Made by a program: the position numbers and the translations under genes. Positions 9,560 through 20,773 of a DNA stretch of 64,000 nucleotides are shown piece by piece. Below the pieces are notes generated by a model. The model was given only the letters and a program-made list of their open reading frames with translations. It was not told the origin of the DNA and did no database searches. The DNA comes from Planctomycetaceae bacterium (GTDB lineage Bacteria; Planctomycetota; Planctomycetia; Planctomycetales; Planctomycetaceae), in the NCBI GenBank assembly GCA_041398825.1, contig JAWKTX010000001.1, positions 248,001 to 312,000 on the forward strand, written 5' to 3'. Each line of letters starts with the position of its first letter. The stretch's first letter is position 1.

Positions 9560-10373
9560 CGGCTCTGTAATTCCGCAGACCATTCTCCCACGGCTCGCAG
9601 AACCGGGGCTCACAGGACGGACTCTGGCAATATTCTGAGCAGAAGCGTCCGCAGCAACGCAAACTCGGATGGTGATGAAATTGCAGCCGCCCCTTGTGTC
9701 ATGGGATGGGGGCGGGAGAACTGTTGTTGGCCGACGGTTGCAGAAACGGCCGGGGCACGGCAGTGATTCGGAGCGATCTCTGAAGGACCTGAGAAGGACA
9801 GATTCGGAGAGCATTCTCTGGCCCGTACGGATAGCCGTAAACAGCTCCCAGTGATACCGGACGTCTTGTTGTCTGGAGTAAGTGCGTTCGCGTCCCGGGG
9901 GAGATGCCCACGCAGATTTCCGCCCAGTCTGGGGCTGGCTTCCGTCCGTGGATGGGCCGGTTGGCTCGGCATCCGCCAGATCTCCGTGGCATCAGACTGG
10001 AAAATGAATGTGAGTTTCATTCACAAAAGGCGTGATTCTGTGTCGCCCCGCGGAGCAATGACTGCGGGCTGAAAAATGCCCCTCAGTCGAGCCGGGATGA
10101 TGGGCTTTCCTGGTGATGAAACAGCCCTCGAAATCTCGGAGAAGTGCGGGATTTCCCTGCGCAACGGCTGCGAAAGATCGGGAATGAGGGGGGAAATTCA
10201 GAGGAACACATGGAAGAAGCTAACGGAGGTGGTACAGTACATTTGTCACCCCTAGATTCACCCGCCGTGCCCTGCTGGTCCCTCCTCATGGTTGCCATCC
10301 CTTCTCAGGCGACCCCCGCGATTACGGATACGCAGACCGTATCCGATTGGCATTCAAGAACGAAGGTATTGGA
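9560..10373. other. Long non-coding region upstream of the LexA-like gene
   Basis: About 810 bp without a convincing gene. Frames of up to 136 codons exist on the minus strand, but they lack a start signal and show Arg/Ser/Pro-rich shadow composition. No tRNA, known small RNA or terminator was recognised. It probably contains the 3' trailer of the lipoprotein gene and the promoter of the LexA-like gene. Confidence 0.4.
10229..10242. promoter_or_regulatory. Possible operator: GTAC-A-GTAC near-palindrome
   Basis: The sequence TGGTACAGTACAT is a near-perfect inverted repeat (GTAC, one base, GTAC) about 130 bp upstream of the LexA-like start codon. LexA-type repressors commonly bind dyads in their own promoters, so autoregulation is plausible, but a palindrome this short can occur by chance. 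Confidence 0.2.
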
Positions 10374-11042
10374 ATGATTGGTAACTCCAAAAAACCATCT
10401 CTCACCCGTCGGCAACGCGAGATCTATGAATTTCTTCGCGACAAGATTGTCAATCGCGGCTATGGCCCGACAGTTCGCGAAATCGGCGTCCACTTTAATA
10501 TTCGATCACCCAACGGAGTCATGTGCCACCTGAAGGCTCTTGAGCGGAAGGGATTAATCAGCCGCGAACAGAATATGTCTCGTGCGATTCAGCTCGCTGA
10601 TGCGCCTCAGAATCGGTTGAGCGTTTCGCTGATTGGTACAGCGATCGCCGGTCGCCCCATTCAGGCATCAGTTTCTTCGGACGAATCGGTTTCATTTGGA
10701 AGTGTGTTTGATGGCAATGACATTTGTTGCCTGCGAATCGAGGGGCATGCATTTTCGCCATTGAATATTTCAGACGGCGACTACCTGATCATCAACCGCG
10801 AAGCACCAATTCAGTCAGGTTGTACGGTCGTTGCCCTGGACGATCGACACAGTGTGGTGCTGTGCAATGTGCAGGAAGGCAGCAATCAGCTTGTGCCGGC
10901 AATTCCCGGCGCTTACGCCACCATTACACGACAGGTATTGGGGGTTGTTTCGGGGGTTGTTCGGCGATTCAAAGTCCCGCAGAAGCCGGAACCCGTCGCA
11001 CCTCCAGAACCACAGGTCATCCCGCCGGCCCCTTCTGTGTAG
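10374..11042 (+). CDS. LexA-like transcriptional regulator lacking the self-cleavage dyad
   Basis: 222 aa from ATG 10374, chosen over the TTG at 10347 because GAAGG lies 7 bp upstream. Residues 8-75 form the LexA winged helix ('LTRRQREIYEFLRDKIVNRG', 'REIGVHFNIRSPNGVMCHL'). Residues 84-198 align with the S24 latent protease domain and keep the Ala-Gly cleavage site (A92-G93). The catalytic serine motif G-x-S-M is replaced by GHAF (Ala at 126), and the region of the catalytic lysine reads DDRHSVVLCN with no Lys. A Pro-rich tail (201-222) is extra. Known LexA controls the SOS response by RecA-stimulated autocleavage; this protein should bind DNA but not cleave itself. It is likely a LexA paralogue and not the SOS repressor. 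Confidence 0.8.
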   Translation: MIGNSKKPSLTRRQREIYEFLRDKIVNRGYGPTVREIGVHFNIRSPNGVMCHLKALERKGLISREQNMSRAIQLADAPQNRLSVSLIGTAIAGRPIQASVSSDESVSFGSVFDGNDICCLRIEGHAFSPLNISDGDYLIINREAPIQSGCTVVALDDRHSVVLCNVQEGSNQLVPAIPGAYATITRQVLGVVSGVVRRFKVPQKPEPVAPPEPQVIPPAPSV

Positions 11043-11144
11043 CGAGACTACCCCGATCTCGGGTGTTGGGTAACGGAGTCAGATACTGTGAAGCGGTGGA
11101 AAGCCTGGATTTCTTCGATCGCTCTTAGGGGTGAGCGGGGAAAT

Positions 11145-12566
11145 TCAACTGGCATCTCGAGAGTTTTGCATCTGCATTTGATTCAGGCGGTTATAGAGCG
11201 TTTTCAGGGCAATCCCGAGTTCTTTAGCGGCCCTGGGTTTATCGCCGTCATACTTATCCAGTGCTCGGAGAATCATTTGAGATTCCATATCTCGCAGCGT
11301 GATCGGGGCTCCTTCAGGCACAGAAATAGAGTTGGTGTTCTGCGAAGGTTCGGCGGCAGAGACGGTGCCCGTTTGGTGTCGCATGACGCTGCGAGGCAGA
11401 TCTTCCGGCGTGATTTGTTTTCCTTCCGCCAGGATGAGTGCGTGTTCGAGTACGTTGGAGAGTTCTCGCACGTTTCCTGACCATTGATGCGATTGCAGAA
11501 TCCTGATTGTTTCCGGTGCCAGAATGTCATCTGGCGCAGTGTCCCGTTTCATGTGCCGTGCCAGCAGGTGTTTTGACAGGCGAGGAATATCGTCCAGTCG
11601 TTCCCGAAGCGGTGGCAAATGGATCTCGAAGGTATTGACCCTGAAGAACAGGTCTTCGCGGAACGCCCCTTCTGCCACCATCTGTTCCAACTCCCGGTTG
11701 GTCGCACAGACGATTCGGACGTCAACATGAATCGGCTCATTTTCACCGACTCGTCGAACCTCGCCTGACTCAAGAAACCTGAGCAGTTTCACCTGCATCG
11801 ACTTGTCGAGTTCTCCGAGTTCGTCCAGGAACAGAGTTCCGCCGTTGGCCATTTCGAACAGTCCGGTTCGAGCTGTTTCTGCTCCCGTAAAGGCTCCTTT
11901 GCGATGGCCGAAGAACTCACTTTCCACCAGATTGTCGGGCAGAGCGCCACAGTTGACAGGTACAAACGGTTCTTTGGAACGGTCGCTGAGTTCATGAATT
12001 CGGCGAGCCACCATTTCTTTCCCTGTGCCTGTTTCGCCGAGAATCAGGACCGCAGAATCGGTGGGGGCGATTTTCTCGATGAGCTTATGCACGCGCATCA
12101 TGGGGCCGGATTCACCGACCAGTTGAGATCGGCCTTCGACTCGCTCCAGCATACATTCCAGAGCGGCTGCCTTATTCTGAAGCGCTTTCTTGTCGCCGAT
12201 TCGATCAAGCACGCTTGAGATTTCGAACAAAGAAACCGGTTTCGGCAGGAAGTCGTAGGCGCCCATCCGGATTCCACGGATGGCATCGTCCATGCTTCCG
12301 TGGCCCGTGCTGATGACCACGTCGGTTTCCGGGGAGTAGTTTCGAAGGTGGTCGATCACGTCCCAGCCGCTTCCGCCCGGCATGCGAAGGTCGACAATTG
12401 CGGCATCGAACGAGTTTGCCTGAATGGCCTCGATAGCCGAACTGGCTGTTTGCCGGATCGTGGCCGTATGCCCCATCCGTGGCAATTCGGACCGCATCAT
12501 GTCGGCAATAGACTGTTCATCGTCGACGAACAGGACACGCAGATGATGTTTCTTTTTCGTACTCAC
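11145..12566 (-). CDS. NtrC-family sigma-54-dependent response regulator
   Basis: 473 aa in the standard three-domain order. The receiver domain spans residues 9-122 with phospho-acceptor Asp59 and Lys109. The AAA+ domain spans about 150-385 with Walker A GETGTGKE (177-184) and the sigma-54 contact loop GAFTGA (224-229). A Fis-type helix-turn-helix occupies the C-terminus ('KPRAAKELGIALKTLYNRL'). It activates sigma-54 promoters on phosphorylation by a sensor kinase; no kinase is adjacent, so it is an orphan here. The start is GTG with GGAGCAGG just upstream. It converges on the LexA-like gene with about 100 bp between stops. Confidence 0.92.
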   Translation of the reverse strand: MSTKKKHHLRVLFVDDEQSIADMMRSELPRMGHTATIRQTASSAIEAIQANSFDAAIVDLRMPGGSGWDVIDHLRNYSPETDVVISTGHGSMDDAIRGIRMGAYDFLPKPVSLFEISSVLDRIGDKKALQNKAAALECMLERVEGRSQLVGESGPMMRVHKLIEKIAPTDSAVLILGETGTGKEMVARRIHELSDRSKEPFVPVNCGALPDNLVESEFFGHRKGAFTGAETARTGLFEMANGGTLFLDELGELDKSMQVKLLRFLESGEVRRVGENEPIHVDVRIVCATNRELEQMVAEGAFREDLFFRVNTFEIHLPPLRERLDDIPRLSKHLLARHMKRDTAPDDILAPETIRILQSHQWSGNVRELSNVLEHALILAEGKQITPEDLPRSVMRHQTGTVSAAEPSQNTNSISVPEGAPITLRDMESQMILRALDKYDGDKPRAAKELGIALKTLYNRLNQMQMQNSRDAS

Positions 12567-13290
12567 AGCCTGCTCCGTGGCCGCAGCGACTGGCGTCCTG
12601 CCAGAATATCGTGCGAGATGGAACCGTTTCGGGCCAGTATTGACAGAAAGTCATCCGGACTGCGAAACGATTGAGAGAGAGGAATTTTCAAAGTGGACCG
12701 CCATAGCCTACGCAGCTGGTGCTTCAGCTTGAAGACGGTGGGTTGAGGAAACGTTTGATATCAGAAAGCCGGAATCTGAGCAACGGCCATTTTTGCCGAT
12801 GTGATTGCCGAATGGTTCCTCATTTTGCGTATTTTCCCTGACATCATCGGAGCATCATTGTTTTTTCCGGCTGGCTGAACTGGTCGCTCGAGATCGATTC
12901 GAACGGATCACCGCGAAGGTGGCCACTGGTAAGTTTCAGATCCCTGACAGGAACGCTGAATTGTTCCGGAAGCTGATGGATTTTGGGAACGGTTCGTGAG
13001 CACTGAATGAAAAGATCAGGATTGCGGCAAGCTGGTTTCTGCTGTCGACACCGGAATGGCTCGGTTTCCAGGGAACGGGTGGCTGCCATCTGTCAGAACA
13101 AACACGCTCGCGTGGCTGTCATTGCGACGGGGCAAGTTCTGCAGCGTAAGTGCTGCGGGGCAAGTCGATGATTTGTCACTGACACGGTCGCCGGCTGGCG
13201 TTTTTTGCACCACGGATTTCCGTATCCATCGATGCGAGCCATGATCCCGGAAGAAAATGTCTGCCGCCAAGAACAAGCCGTAACCCAAAA
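12567..13290. other. Non-coding region between NtrC-type regulator and membrane protein gene
   Basis: 724 bp holding the promoter of the NtrC-type gene at its left side and the 3' side of the membrane-protein gene at its right. A 64-codon plus frame at 12805-12999 has no ribosome-binding site and no recognisable similarity. No RNA gene or strong hairpin was identified. Confidence 0.4.
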
Positions 13291-14058
13291 CTAGAGCGGT
13301 TGGTCGAGCATGGCTTCGATCATCAGTGTTTTTTCTGCCGTGAATGTTTGATCGCACAGTTGCATTGTAAAATTCGATGGAAGCGGGTCTCCTGCCAGAC
13401 TTACTCCGATCGATTGGAAACCGTCCACGATTTCCGCATCATTCCAGGCATCATTGATCAGGATGAATGACAGTGTTGTTCTGCCAGACTCCTTTTCGAG
13501 GCGGACAGAGGCACCGTCGCCCCCGAAAAATCCCAGAGTCTTCAGAGCATCCGCCAGTTCCTGAGCATCTTCTTCGGTGGCATTGCCACGATAGTAGACT
13601 TCATCATTGCCTGCGGTGAGAACGTTCCCGAATGACGGTTCCATCAGCAGGAGGCCGCCAATTAACAAGGGCAGGCACATCAATCCAATACCTGCTGAAC
13701 GCCAACCTGATACGAGTTCTCCGCCCCTGGCGACGTGCTCCTCAACCAATCTGCCCTGCAATTTTTTTGCGACGGCACTGACGATCAACAGTTGAGGAAC
13801 GTAAAACACCGCGTTCGGGATCTTGTCCAGAATTTCGTCGGGGATCGCGAACACCAGGCCCAACAGAACGATCGACGCTGCGACTCCCCCGGCGATCGCT
13901 TTCCAGACATTCTCACCGCGTCCAGCACGTGCATAGTTCAACGCCATCACGATGCCAGCGGCAAGCGGTGCCCCCAGAAATGTGGCCCAGACGACACCTC
14001 CGGGTGAGTGCAGTTTGTATGTCGGTGCTGTAGCCTGAGTATCCGTCTGAACAGTCAT
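13291..14058 (-). CDS. Multi-pass membrane protein, unrecognised
   Basis: 255 aa. Four hydrophobic segments are visible: about 25-43 (VVWATFLGAPLAAGIVMAL), 54-71 (AIAGGVAASIVLLGLVFA), 84-97 (AVFYVPQLLIVSAV) and 124-140 (GIGLMCLPLLIGGLLL). After the last helix comes a soluble C-terminal domain of about 110 residues with a short 'EEDAQELADALKTLGFF' helix followed by beta-type sequence, reminiscent of a small sensor or lipid-binding module. No enzyme motifs are visible. It is a monocistronic gene downstream of the DUF1501 gene and the 91-bp repeat. Function unknown. Confidence 0.6.
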   Translation of the reverse strand: MTVQTDTQATAPTYKLHSPGGVVWATFLGAPLAAGIVMALNYARAGRGENVWKAIAGGVAASIVLLGLVFAIPDEILDKIPNAVFYVPQLLIVSAVAKKLQGRLVEEHVARGGELVSGWRSAGIGLMCLPLLIGGLLLMEPSFGNVLTAGNDEVYYRGNATEEDAQELADALKTLGFFGGDGASVRLEKESGRTTLSFILINDAWNDAEIVDGFQSIGVSLAGDPLPSNFTMQLCDQTFTAEKTLMIEAMLDQPL

Positions 14059-14352
14059 GAGTTCTCTCGATAAAATGGCGTCTGAGCAAATGAATTTGAT
14101 GCGATGCTTCGACCGATCTCACTGCCGGTCGCAGGCAGGGCCTTCGTTTGACGAGCGGGGGATAAATCACTTTCCCTGCAGACGAGAACGGAATGGGCAC
14201 TCAGATCGGACGTAAAATGGCAGAATTCATCAGGCCAGGTGGAAAGTCCTCCGGCGGCGGGTCTGCATCTCTGGTGCAGGTACGCGAGAAGTCAGGCGAC
14301 CGTGAACGGTGAGGTGTCAGCAGATTTTGTTCGCGTTTCCGAGGCTAACAGT

Positions 14353-14443
14353 CCGTTCAAAAAAACAGGACAGGCACGCAGTTGACTGGAAACCATCGTG
14401 TTTTCTGGTCTCCTGTTCGAGCCAGTCCCGTTCTTCAACAGGC
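14353..14443. repeat. 91-bp structured intergenic repeat, copy 1
   Basis: Closely similar to 46769-46859. The ends form an imperfect inverted repeat (GTTCAAAAAAACAGGAC against GTCCCGTTCTTCAAC) and the interior holds GACTGG...CCAGTC, giving a nested hairpin. It lies 7 bp beyond the stop codon of the DUF1501 gene. It may act as a transcript-end structure or be a small non-autonomous mobile element. Confidence 0.7.
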
Positions 14444-14450
14444 TGCCAGG

Positions 14451-15890
14451 CTAGACAAACAGTTCCATGACGGGCTCACCGCCAGGGACAATTGGAGTTG
14501 GTCGGCCGGTTGCGTCCGGAATTCGCAATTCATGGGAGATTCCCATTGCGTGATAGATTGTCGCTGCCAGACTTTCCGGGCTGACGGGTGTTGTTGTGGC
14601 ATACGCGGCATCGGCGTCCGTTTGACCGTGAACGTATCCACGTCGGATGCCTCCACCAGCCAGCACGGCCGGGAACAGTGTACTCCAGTGATCTCGTCCC
14701 CAGTTCGCGTTTGCTTTTGGAGTTCGGCCCATTTCGCCCATACAGACAACCATCGTTTCGTTGAGCATTCCGCGTTCATCGAGATCTGAAATCAGTGTGC
14801 TGAGAGCCTGATCCAGAGTTGGGAGCAAATGATTTTTGACATCTGTACTATTCTGGTGTGAATCCCAGCTGTAGCCATCGATGCAATCATAGTGGACCGT
14901 CACAAACCGAGTCCCGGCTTCGACCATTCGTCGAGCCATCAGTGCTGACTGGCCGAACAGGTGCCGTCCATACCTGTCCCGCAGCGATGGAGATTCCAGT
15001 TTCAAATCCATCGCACGACGGGTCGCTTCCGACGTGACCAGAGATAAGGCTCGCTGTTGGAACTGATCGTACTCATCCACGCTGCTGGCCGACAGGCGTC
15101 GTCGAGCGTCATCAAACTGTTCCAGCAGTGATCGCCTCTGGTTCAGGCGGCTTGAGTTCAGTGACTCGTTCTTTATCAGCCCGTCGATTTGAAACGTAAG
15201 TTCTTCGTCTGTGCAGTCTCGCCAATACGGATTATCTTTGGGGGCTCGCTTATCGATACGCGTGGTCAGCGGGTCATAGCCGCGTCCCAGCCACCCGGCT
15301 GTTTCACCCGGACGTTTGAGAAGCACTTTGTAGTCCTGGAGTCTTCCCAGTGAATTCGGGAGCACGACGTAGTTGGGTAAGGTTAATCCGGTGGATGCAT
15401 CGCTTCGCATTGCGTAGTCAACCACCGAGCCAATGGCTGGCCAGTCTTTTTCGGTCACATTGAAACCTGCACCGATTGGAACGTGCCAGCGCTGGCCGGT
15501 TTGGATGTAATGGCCGCCTCCGCTGTGATCGTTGAAACTGTGGCTCATGGTACGGATGATTGAGCATCGATCAACGACCATGGCGGTTCGTGGAAGGTGT
15601 TCGCAGATGTTCAGTTCGGGGATTCGAGTTGCGATTGGCTTGAAGGGGCCGCGAATTGTGTCCGGAGCCAACGGCTTCATATCGAAAGTTTCGAGCTGGC
15701 TGGGTCCACCAAACAGAAACAGGAAAATCACGGACTTTGCTCGTTGCGGGATGCGTAGTCCCTCTTCCTCAGCCTGCAGAACCTGGGGTAAATTCAGGCC
15801 AAGCAGCCCTGCTCCGCCCGCCTGCAGAATTCGCCTCCGTGAAACCCCGGAAGTCGTGGCCCGCGTTGTTTCTGATCGGCATTGTCTCAC
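14451..15890 (-). CDS. DUF1501 protein with twin-arginine signal
   Basis: 479 aa, the usual size for the planctomycete DUF1501 family, a sulfatase/alkaline-phosphatase-like fold of unknown substrate. A Tat-type signal is clear: SRRRILQAGG at 17-26 and a hydrophobic stretch ending near residue 41. Family landmarks are the FGGPSQLETFDMKP segment (about 65-78), DHSGGGHYIQTG, and 'GEMGRTPKANAN' with 'GRDHWSTLFPAVLAGGGI' near the C-terminus. The start is GTG at 15890, supported by GGAGGG 9 bp upstream. DUF1501 genes usually follow a DUF1549/DUF1553 cytochrome-like gene; none is adjacent here. It is probably exported folded to the periplasm. Confidence 0.88.
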   Translation of the reverse strand: MRQCRSETTRATTSGVSRRRILQAGGAGLLGLNLPQVLQAEEEGLRIPQRAKSVIFLFLFGGPSQLETFDMKPLAPDTIRGPFKPIATRIPELNICEHLPRTAMVVDRCSIIRTMSHSFNDHSGGGHYIQTGQRWHVPIGAGFNVTEKDWPAIGSVVDYAMRSDASTGLTLPNYVVLPNSLGRLQDYKVLLKRPGETAGWLGRGYDPLTTRIDKRAPKDNPYWRDCTDEELTFQIDGLIKNESLNSSRLNQRRSLLEQFDDARRRLSASSVDEYDQFQQRALSLVTSEATRRAMDLKLESPSLRDRYGRHLFGQSALMARRMVEAGTRFVTVHYDCIDGYSWDSHQNSTDVKNHLLPTLDQALSTLISDLDERGMLNETMVVCMGEMGRTPKANANWGRDHWSTLFPAVLAGGGIRRGYVHGQTDADAAYATTTPVSPESLAATIYHAMGISHELRIPDATGRPTPIVPGGEPVMELFV

Positions 15891-15972
15891 GGTCGCAACC
15901 CTCCGGCAGGTGAGATCACAGGTTCACTGAAAGAGACAATCATCTCGCTGATTTACCTCGTGATGAAGTCAA

Positions 15973-16008
15973 GTGACAGGTCACTTCGAAGCGACAGGTC
16001 ATTTCAAG
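15973..16008. repeat. Two adjacent 18-bp direct repeats between divergent genes
   Basis: GTGACAGGTCACTTCGAA is followed immediately by GCGACAGGTCATTTCAAG, 14 of 18 identical. They lie between the DUF1501 start (minus) and the DUF486 start (plus), where an operator would be expected. Each unit contains GACAGGTC, itself nearly palindromic. Confidence 0.35.
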
Positions 16009-16131
16009 ACGGAATCAGGTGGTGCTTCTTATAACGGAATTCGCAAGAATTCCCAGGCATCGGTTGTGTCCCGCAGTTCCAGCCACAGTTTCAGGATGGA
16101 CTGCCATCTAAAATCTTTCTCTGGACGGTTT

Positions 16132-16488
16132 ATGTCTCGAATTCTGCTGACGATTGGCCTGCTGACATGCAGCAACATCTTCATGACGTTTGCCTGGTAC
16201 GGACATTTGAAGAACATGGCCCACCGTCATTGGGTTGTTGCTGCTCTTATCAGCTGGGGAATTGCATTGTTCGAATACCTGATACAGGTTCCGGCGAATC
16301 GCATCGGGCATCAGGAACTGAATGTCGGCCAGCTGAAAATCATCCAGGAAGTGATCACGCTCTCTGTGTTCGTTCCTTTTGCATGGATTTACCTGAAGGA
16401 AAAGCCAACGCTCGACTATCTCTGGGCGGGCATCTGCCTGCTCGGCGCGCTATTCTTTGTGTTCAGGCAAAAGCTAATGGCGGGGTAA
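16132..16488 (+). CDS. DUF486 (DMT-superfamily) small membrane protein
   Basis: 118 aa from ATG 16132, which matches the family's usual start ('MSRILLTIGLLTCSNIFMTF') and length of about 115; the frame stays open 53 codons upstream, but that part is not conserved-looking. Four transmembrane segments are visible, including SNIFMTFAWYGHL, WVVAALISWGIALFEYLIQV and LWAGICLLGALFFVF. Family members resemble small multidrug-resistance transporters; the substrate is not known. GGACGG 7 bp upstream serves as ribosome-binding site. It converges on the beta-propeller gene. Confidence 0.85.
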   Translation: MSRILLTIGLLTCSNIFMTFAWYGHLKNMAHRHWVVAALISWGIALFEYLIQVPANRIGHQELNVGQLKIIQEVITLSVFVPFAWIYLKEKPTLDYLWAGICLLGALFFVFRQKLMAG

Positions 16489-16568
16489 TGCTCTTGGGGA
16501 TCGGCACGAATATTTTGTTGCCGGGATCCCCGGTGACTGATGTCCGTCTGTTAAATCTGTTCATGCTC

Positions 16569-17828
16569 TCAGTCTGAGCTCTGCTGCTCCCCGGGGAGTT
16601 TAACGCACTTCAGGGTTCCGCCTGCGTTTCGAGCAAACAGGTATCCATTGGCAAGAGCAGGCGCTGTCCAGCATCGGCCGCTGAGCAACTCGGACCTTGC
16701 CAGCTCAGTGAAGCCTTTTTCTGATTGTTCTGCCAGAACCAACGCTCCTTTCTCACTCAAAACAATCAGTTTTCCATCCGCTGCAATGAGCGAACCACAA
16801 CCCAGGCCTCGCTGTTTCCATGCAAGTTCGCCGGTACTGAACTGGATGCAGTTGAGCGTAGCGTTCCGTCCGTTGTGAGAATTGCCGTCAATCCCGTAAA
16901 TCCAGCCGTCCAGCAGGACGCTGTTGTTGAAATGGTTCCGCATATTCTTGTTGCTGTAGATCCGCTTCAGGGATTTCCCATCGAACTCAAAAAGCCCGCA
17001 TCCGACGTCGTAACCGGTCGAAATGAAGATCTGGTTTCCCTGAATAATTGGCGTGGTGGAGTTTGTCTCGTAGGGAGATTTCCATTCCGCAAAGGCTAAC
17101 TCTTCGCCCGTTTCTGACGAGCTGACTCGAAGGCCATCGCAATCGAGTGATGCCAGCAGAATTTGTCCGTCGTATTCGAAGGTGGCAACTGACCCGTATC
17201 CCGCGGCATGGCGATCGGACTGCCAGAGCTTCTGCCCATTCCTTTTGTTGAATGAGACGATGCGCCCGCCTTCCAGAAGAACCTGGTTGTTCAGGATCAA
17301 AGGTGAGGAACTGAATCCCCATTCCGGTACTTTAACGTCGAGCTCTTTCTGAAGTTCAACATGCCATTGAATCGTGCCGTCTGTCTTATGAAGACAATAG
17401 AACTGGCCTTCCTTTCCAATGGTGTAGACGAAGTCTCCGTCGACGGTTGGTGTTGAACAGGGTCCACCTTCATGCAGATTCGGCAGAAGCTGGCTTTTGT
17501 AACGATGGGTCCACAGAACCTGGCCGTCGCTGGCATTCAGGCACCAGACGATTTCTTCCCCGTCGAGATGCCCCATTGCGTAGACTCGACCATCAACGAT
17601 GGCCATCGAACTGAAACCGGTTCCGATTTCGCAGCTCCATTCAGCCGTTAATCCTTCAGGCGGCCACGAACGGAGGATGCCTTTCTCTGCAGAGATCCCG
17701 TCACGGTTCTTGCCGTTCCAGTGGGGCCAGTCGTCGCCCATCGTCAGAGAACTGCACAGTATGCACCCAAGCACAGTCAGGAGTGTGAGCTGGTAAGGCG
17801 GGAATTTGAACCCACAGGAACGAATCAT
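16569..17828 (-). CDS. PQQ-like beta-propeller protein, exported
   Basis: 419 aa with a signal peptide (hydrophobic residues about 13-28, cleavage near TMGDD) and repeated WD/PQQ-type blades of about 45 residues: 'VYAMGHLDGEEIVWCLNASDGQVLW', 'FVYTIGKEGQFYCLHKTDGTIQW', 'VLLEGGRIVSFNKRNGQKLW' and 'GLRVSSSETGEELAF' style units ending in Asp-Gly-x-x-x-W. Known families of this shape are BamB-like scaffolds and PQQ dehydrogenases; the absence of catalytic loops favours a binding or scaffold role. It is a single gene, divergent from the two-gene SNF2 unit. (Segments quoted separately; blade boundaries are approximate.). Confidence 0.8.
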   Translation of the reverse strand: MIRSCGFKFPPYQLTLLTVLGCILCSSLTMGDDWPHWNGKNRDGISAEKGILRSWPPEGLTAEWSCEIGTGFSSMAIVDGRVYAMGHLDGEEIVWCLNASDGQVLWTHRYKSQLLPNLHEGGPCSTPTVDGDFVYTIGKEGQFYCLHKTDGTIQWHVELQKELDVKVPEWGFSSSPLILNNQVLLEGGRIVSFNKRNGQKLWQSDRHAAGYGSVATFEYDGQILLASLDCDGLRVSSSETGEELAFAEWKSPYETNSTTPIIQGNQIFISTGYDVGCGLFEFDGKSLKRIYSNKNMRNHFNNSVLLDGWIYGIDGNSHNGRNATLNCIQFSTGELAWKQRGLGCGSLIAADGKLIVLSEKGALVLAEQSEKGFTELARSELLSGRCWTAPALANGYLFARNAGGTLKCVKLPGEQQSSD

Positions 17829-18139
17829 CGGATTCCTCCGTTAGAACGGCAGACGACCAAACAGCAGTGACGCGAATCAAGCGAAGCATATGGAATCGTG
17901 TCGGCAATACACCCCTACGCCGATCAAAATGATCTGACGGCAAACTTCGGACGTTTGCCCAGTCCGATCTTCACGGAGGCTGAACCGCTAAAGCCAGCGT
18001 GATCATTTCGACGATCAACCTCAGGCGTGTGCCTTCCTTTCAACATGAATAACACTCAAAGCAGACACGCTGCAAATCGGCAATTGCTGCCGATTGTAAA
18101 CGAATCACTCAATGTTGCTCCCTTAGAAAGTAGCACTGG
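17829..18139. other. Divergent promoter region
   Basis: The 311 bp between the beta-propeller gene (minus) and the gene before the SNF2 helicase (plus) carry no credible frame. Both promoters must lie here; no obvious operator was seen. Confidence 0.4.
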
Positions 18140-18667
18140 ATGTCCGGTCCATCGAAGACAGATCAGCTTCGACTTGGCTTTCTCGAAACCATGGAGGTTG
18201 AAGGGAGAGGTACCGTTGGCGGATTATTGATCACAAATCAGAACGGTCGGCCACTCGAGTTTCAATGTACGACACCGGTCAAGCCAAATCGCACTCAGGA
18301 AATCCTCTATGGCGCAACACTGCGACCGTGGCTTCTGGGCGAATTGATTGGCAGCACGCTCATCGAACGCGTTGCGATCAAGCCGGACTTCATTGTCACC
18401 AGTGACCCGAATATTCTGGAACTTCGAAACCACACGTCAATTCCTGTGGCCTGCACTGATGATCAGACCGGTACTTCGACGGCTCAGTCACCGTCGGCGT
18501 TAAAGGTTGGGACAAAACGTCTGCGGTTTCATGACTCCCATGCAGGCGATGCCGGTTCCGTCGAAAAACGCTGTCATCTGATCCCCGATCAGGCCGATCT
18601 GGGCGAACCGCTCGAACGTGTACGCGAGGCCCTCGCAGAAACAGTGAAGACCGTTTTTTCACGCTGA
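18140..18667 (+). CDS. Unrecognised protein co-transcribed with SNF2 helicase
   Basis: A 175-aa soluble protein with no signal peptide or membrane helix. The first half (MEVEGRGTVGGLLITNQNGRPLEFQC and following, to about residue 110) looks like a compact alpha/beta domain; the second half is polar and less ordered. It ends 14 bp before the SNF2 gene, so the two are very probably one transcript, and it may be a partner or regulator of the helicase. AGAAAG lies 9 bp upstream of the ATG. I do not recognise the family. Confidence 0.6.
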   Translation: MSGPSKTDQLRLGFLETMEVEGRGTVGGLLITNQNGRPLEFQCTTPVKPNRTQEILYGATLRPWLLGELIGSTLIERVAIKPDFIVTSDPNILELRNHTSIPVACTDDQTGTSTAQSPSALKVGTKRLRFHDSHAGDAGSVEKRCHLIPDQADLGEPLERVREALAETVKTVFSR

Positions 18668-18681
18668 CAGGAGGGAACACG

Positions 18682-20529
<1,848 letters not shown>

Positions 20530-20773
20530 AACACGGTATTCAGCAGAGCCCTTGTGCGCGGGAGACGTGGGTTCGACCCATCCATGGCGAGGTGAGCAGG
20601 TGTTTTGGCCTGTTCAAAGGTCATGTTGAAACCAGGACGGGTATTGTTTGAAAAGGTCGGGGCGACCGCCGTTTTCTTTCGTCGGCAGAAGCCAGCAGCG
20701 GATCGAAAGTTGTTCAGTTACGACGCGTGAAATGATAGGATATCCTGCGTCGCTGGCCGCTTTCGTTCCCTTA

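Noticed and set aside
9610..10020. 136-codon minus-strand frame in the LexA upstream region
   Set aside because: No ribosome-binding site, Arg/Ser/Pro-rich shadow-like composition, and overlapping open frames of similar quality.
10005..10030. CRP-like TGTGA/TCACA dyad
   Set aside because: Spacing is 7 instead of 6 bases and it is far from any start codon.
20560..20600. GTTCGACCC resembling a tRNA T-arm
   Set aside because: No acceptor stem, D-arm or anticodon arm can be built around it.
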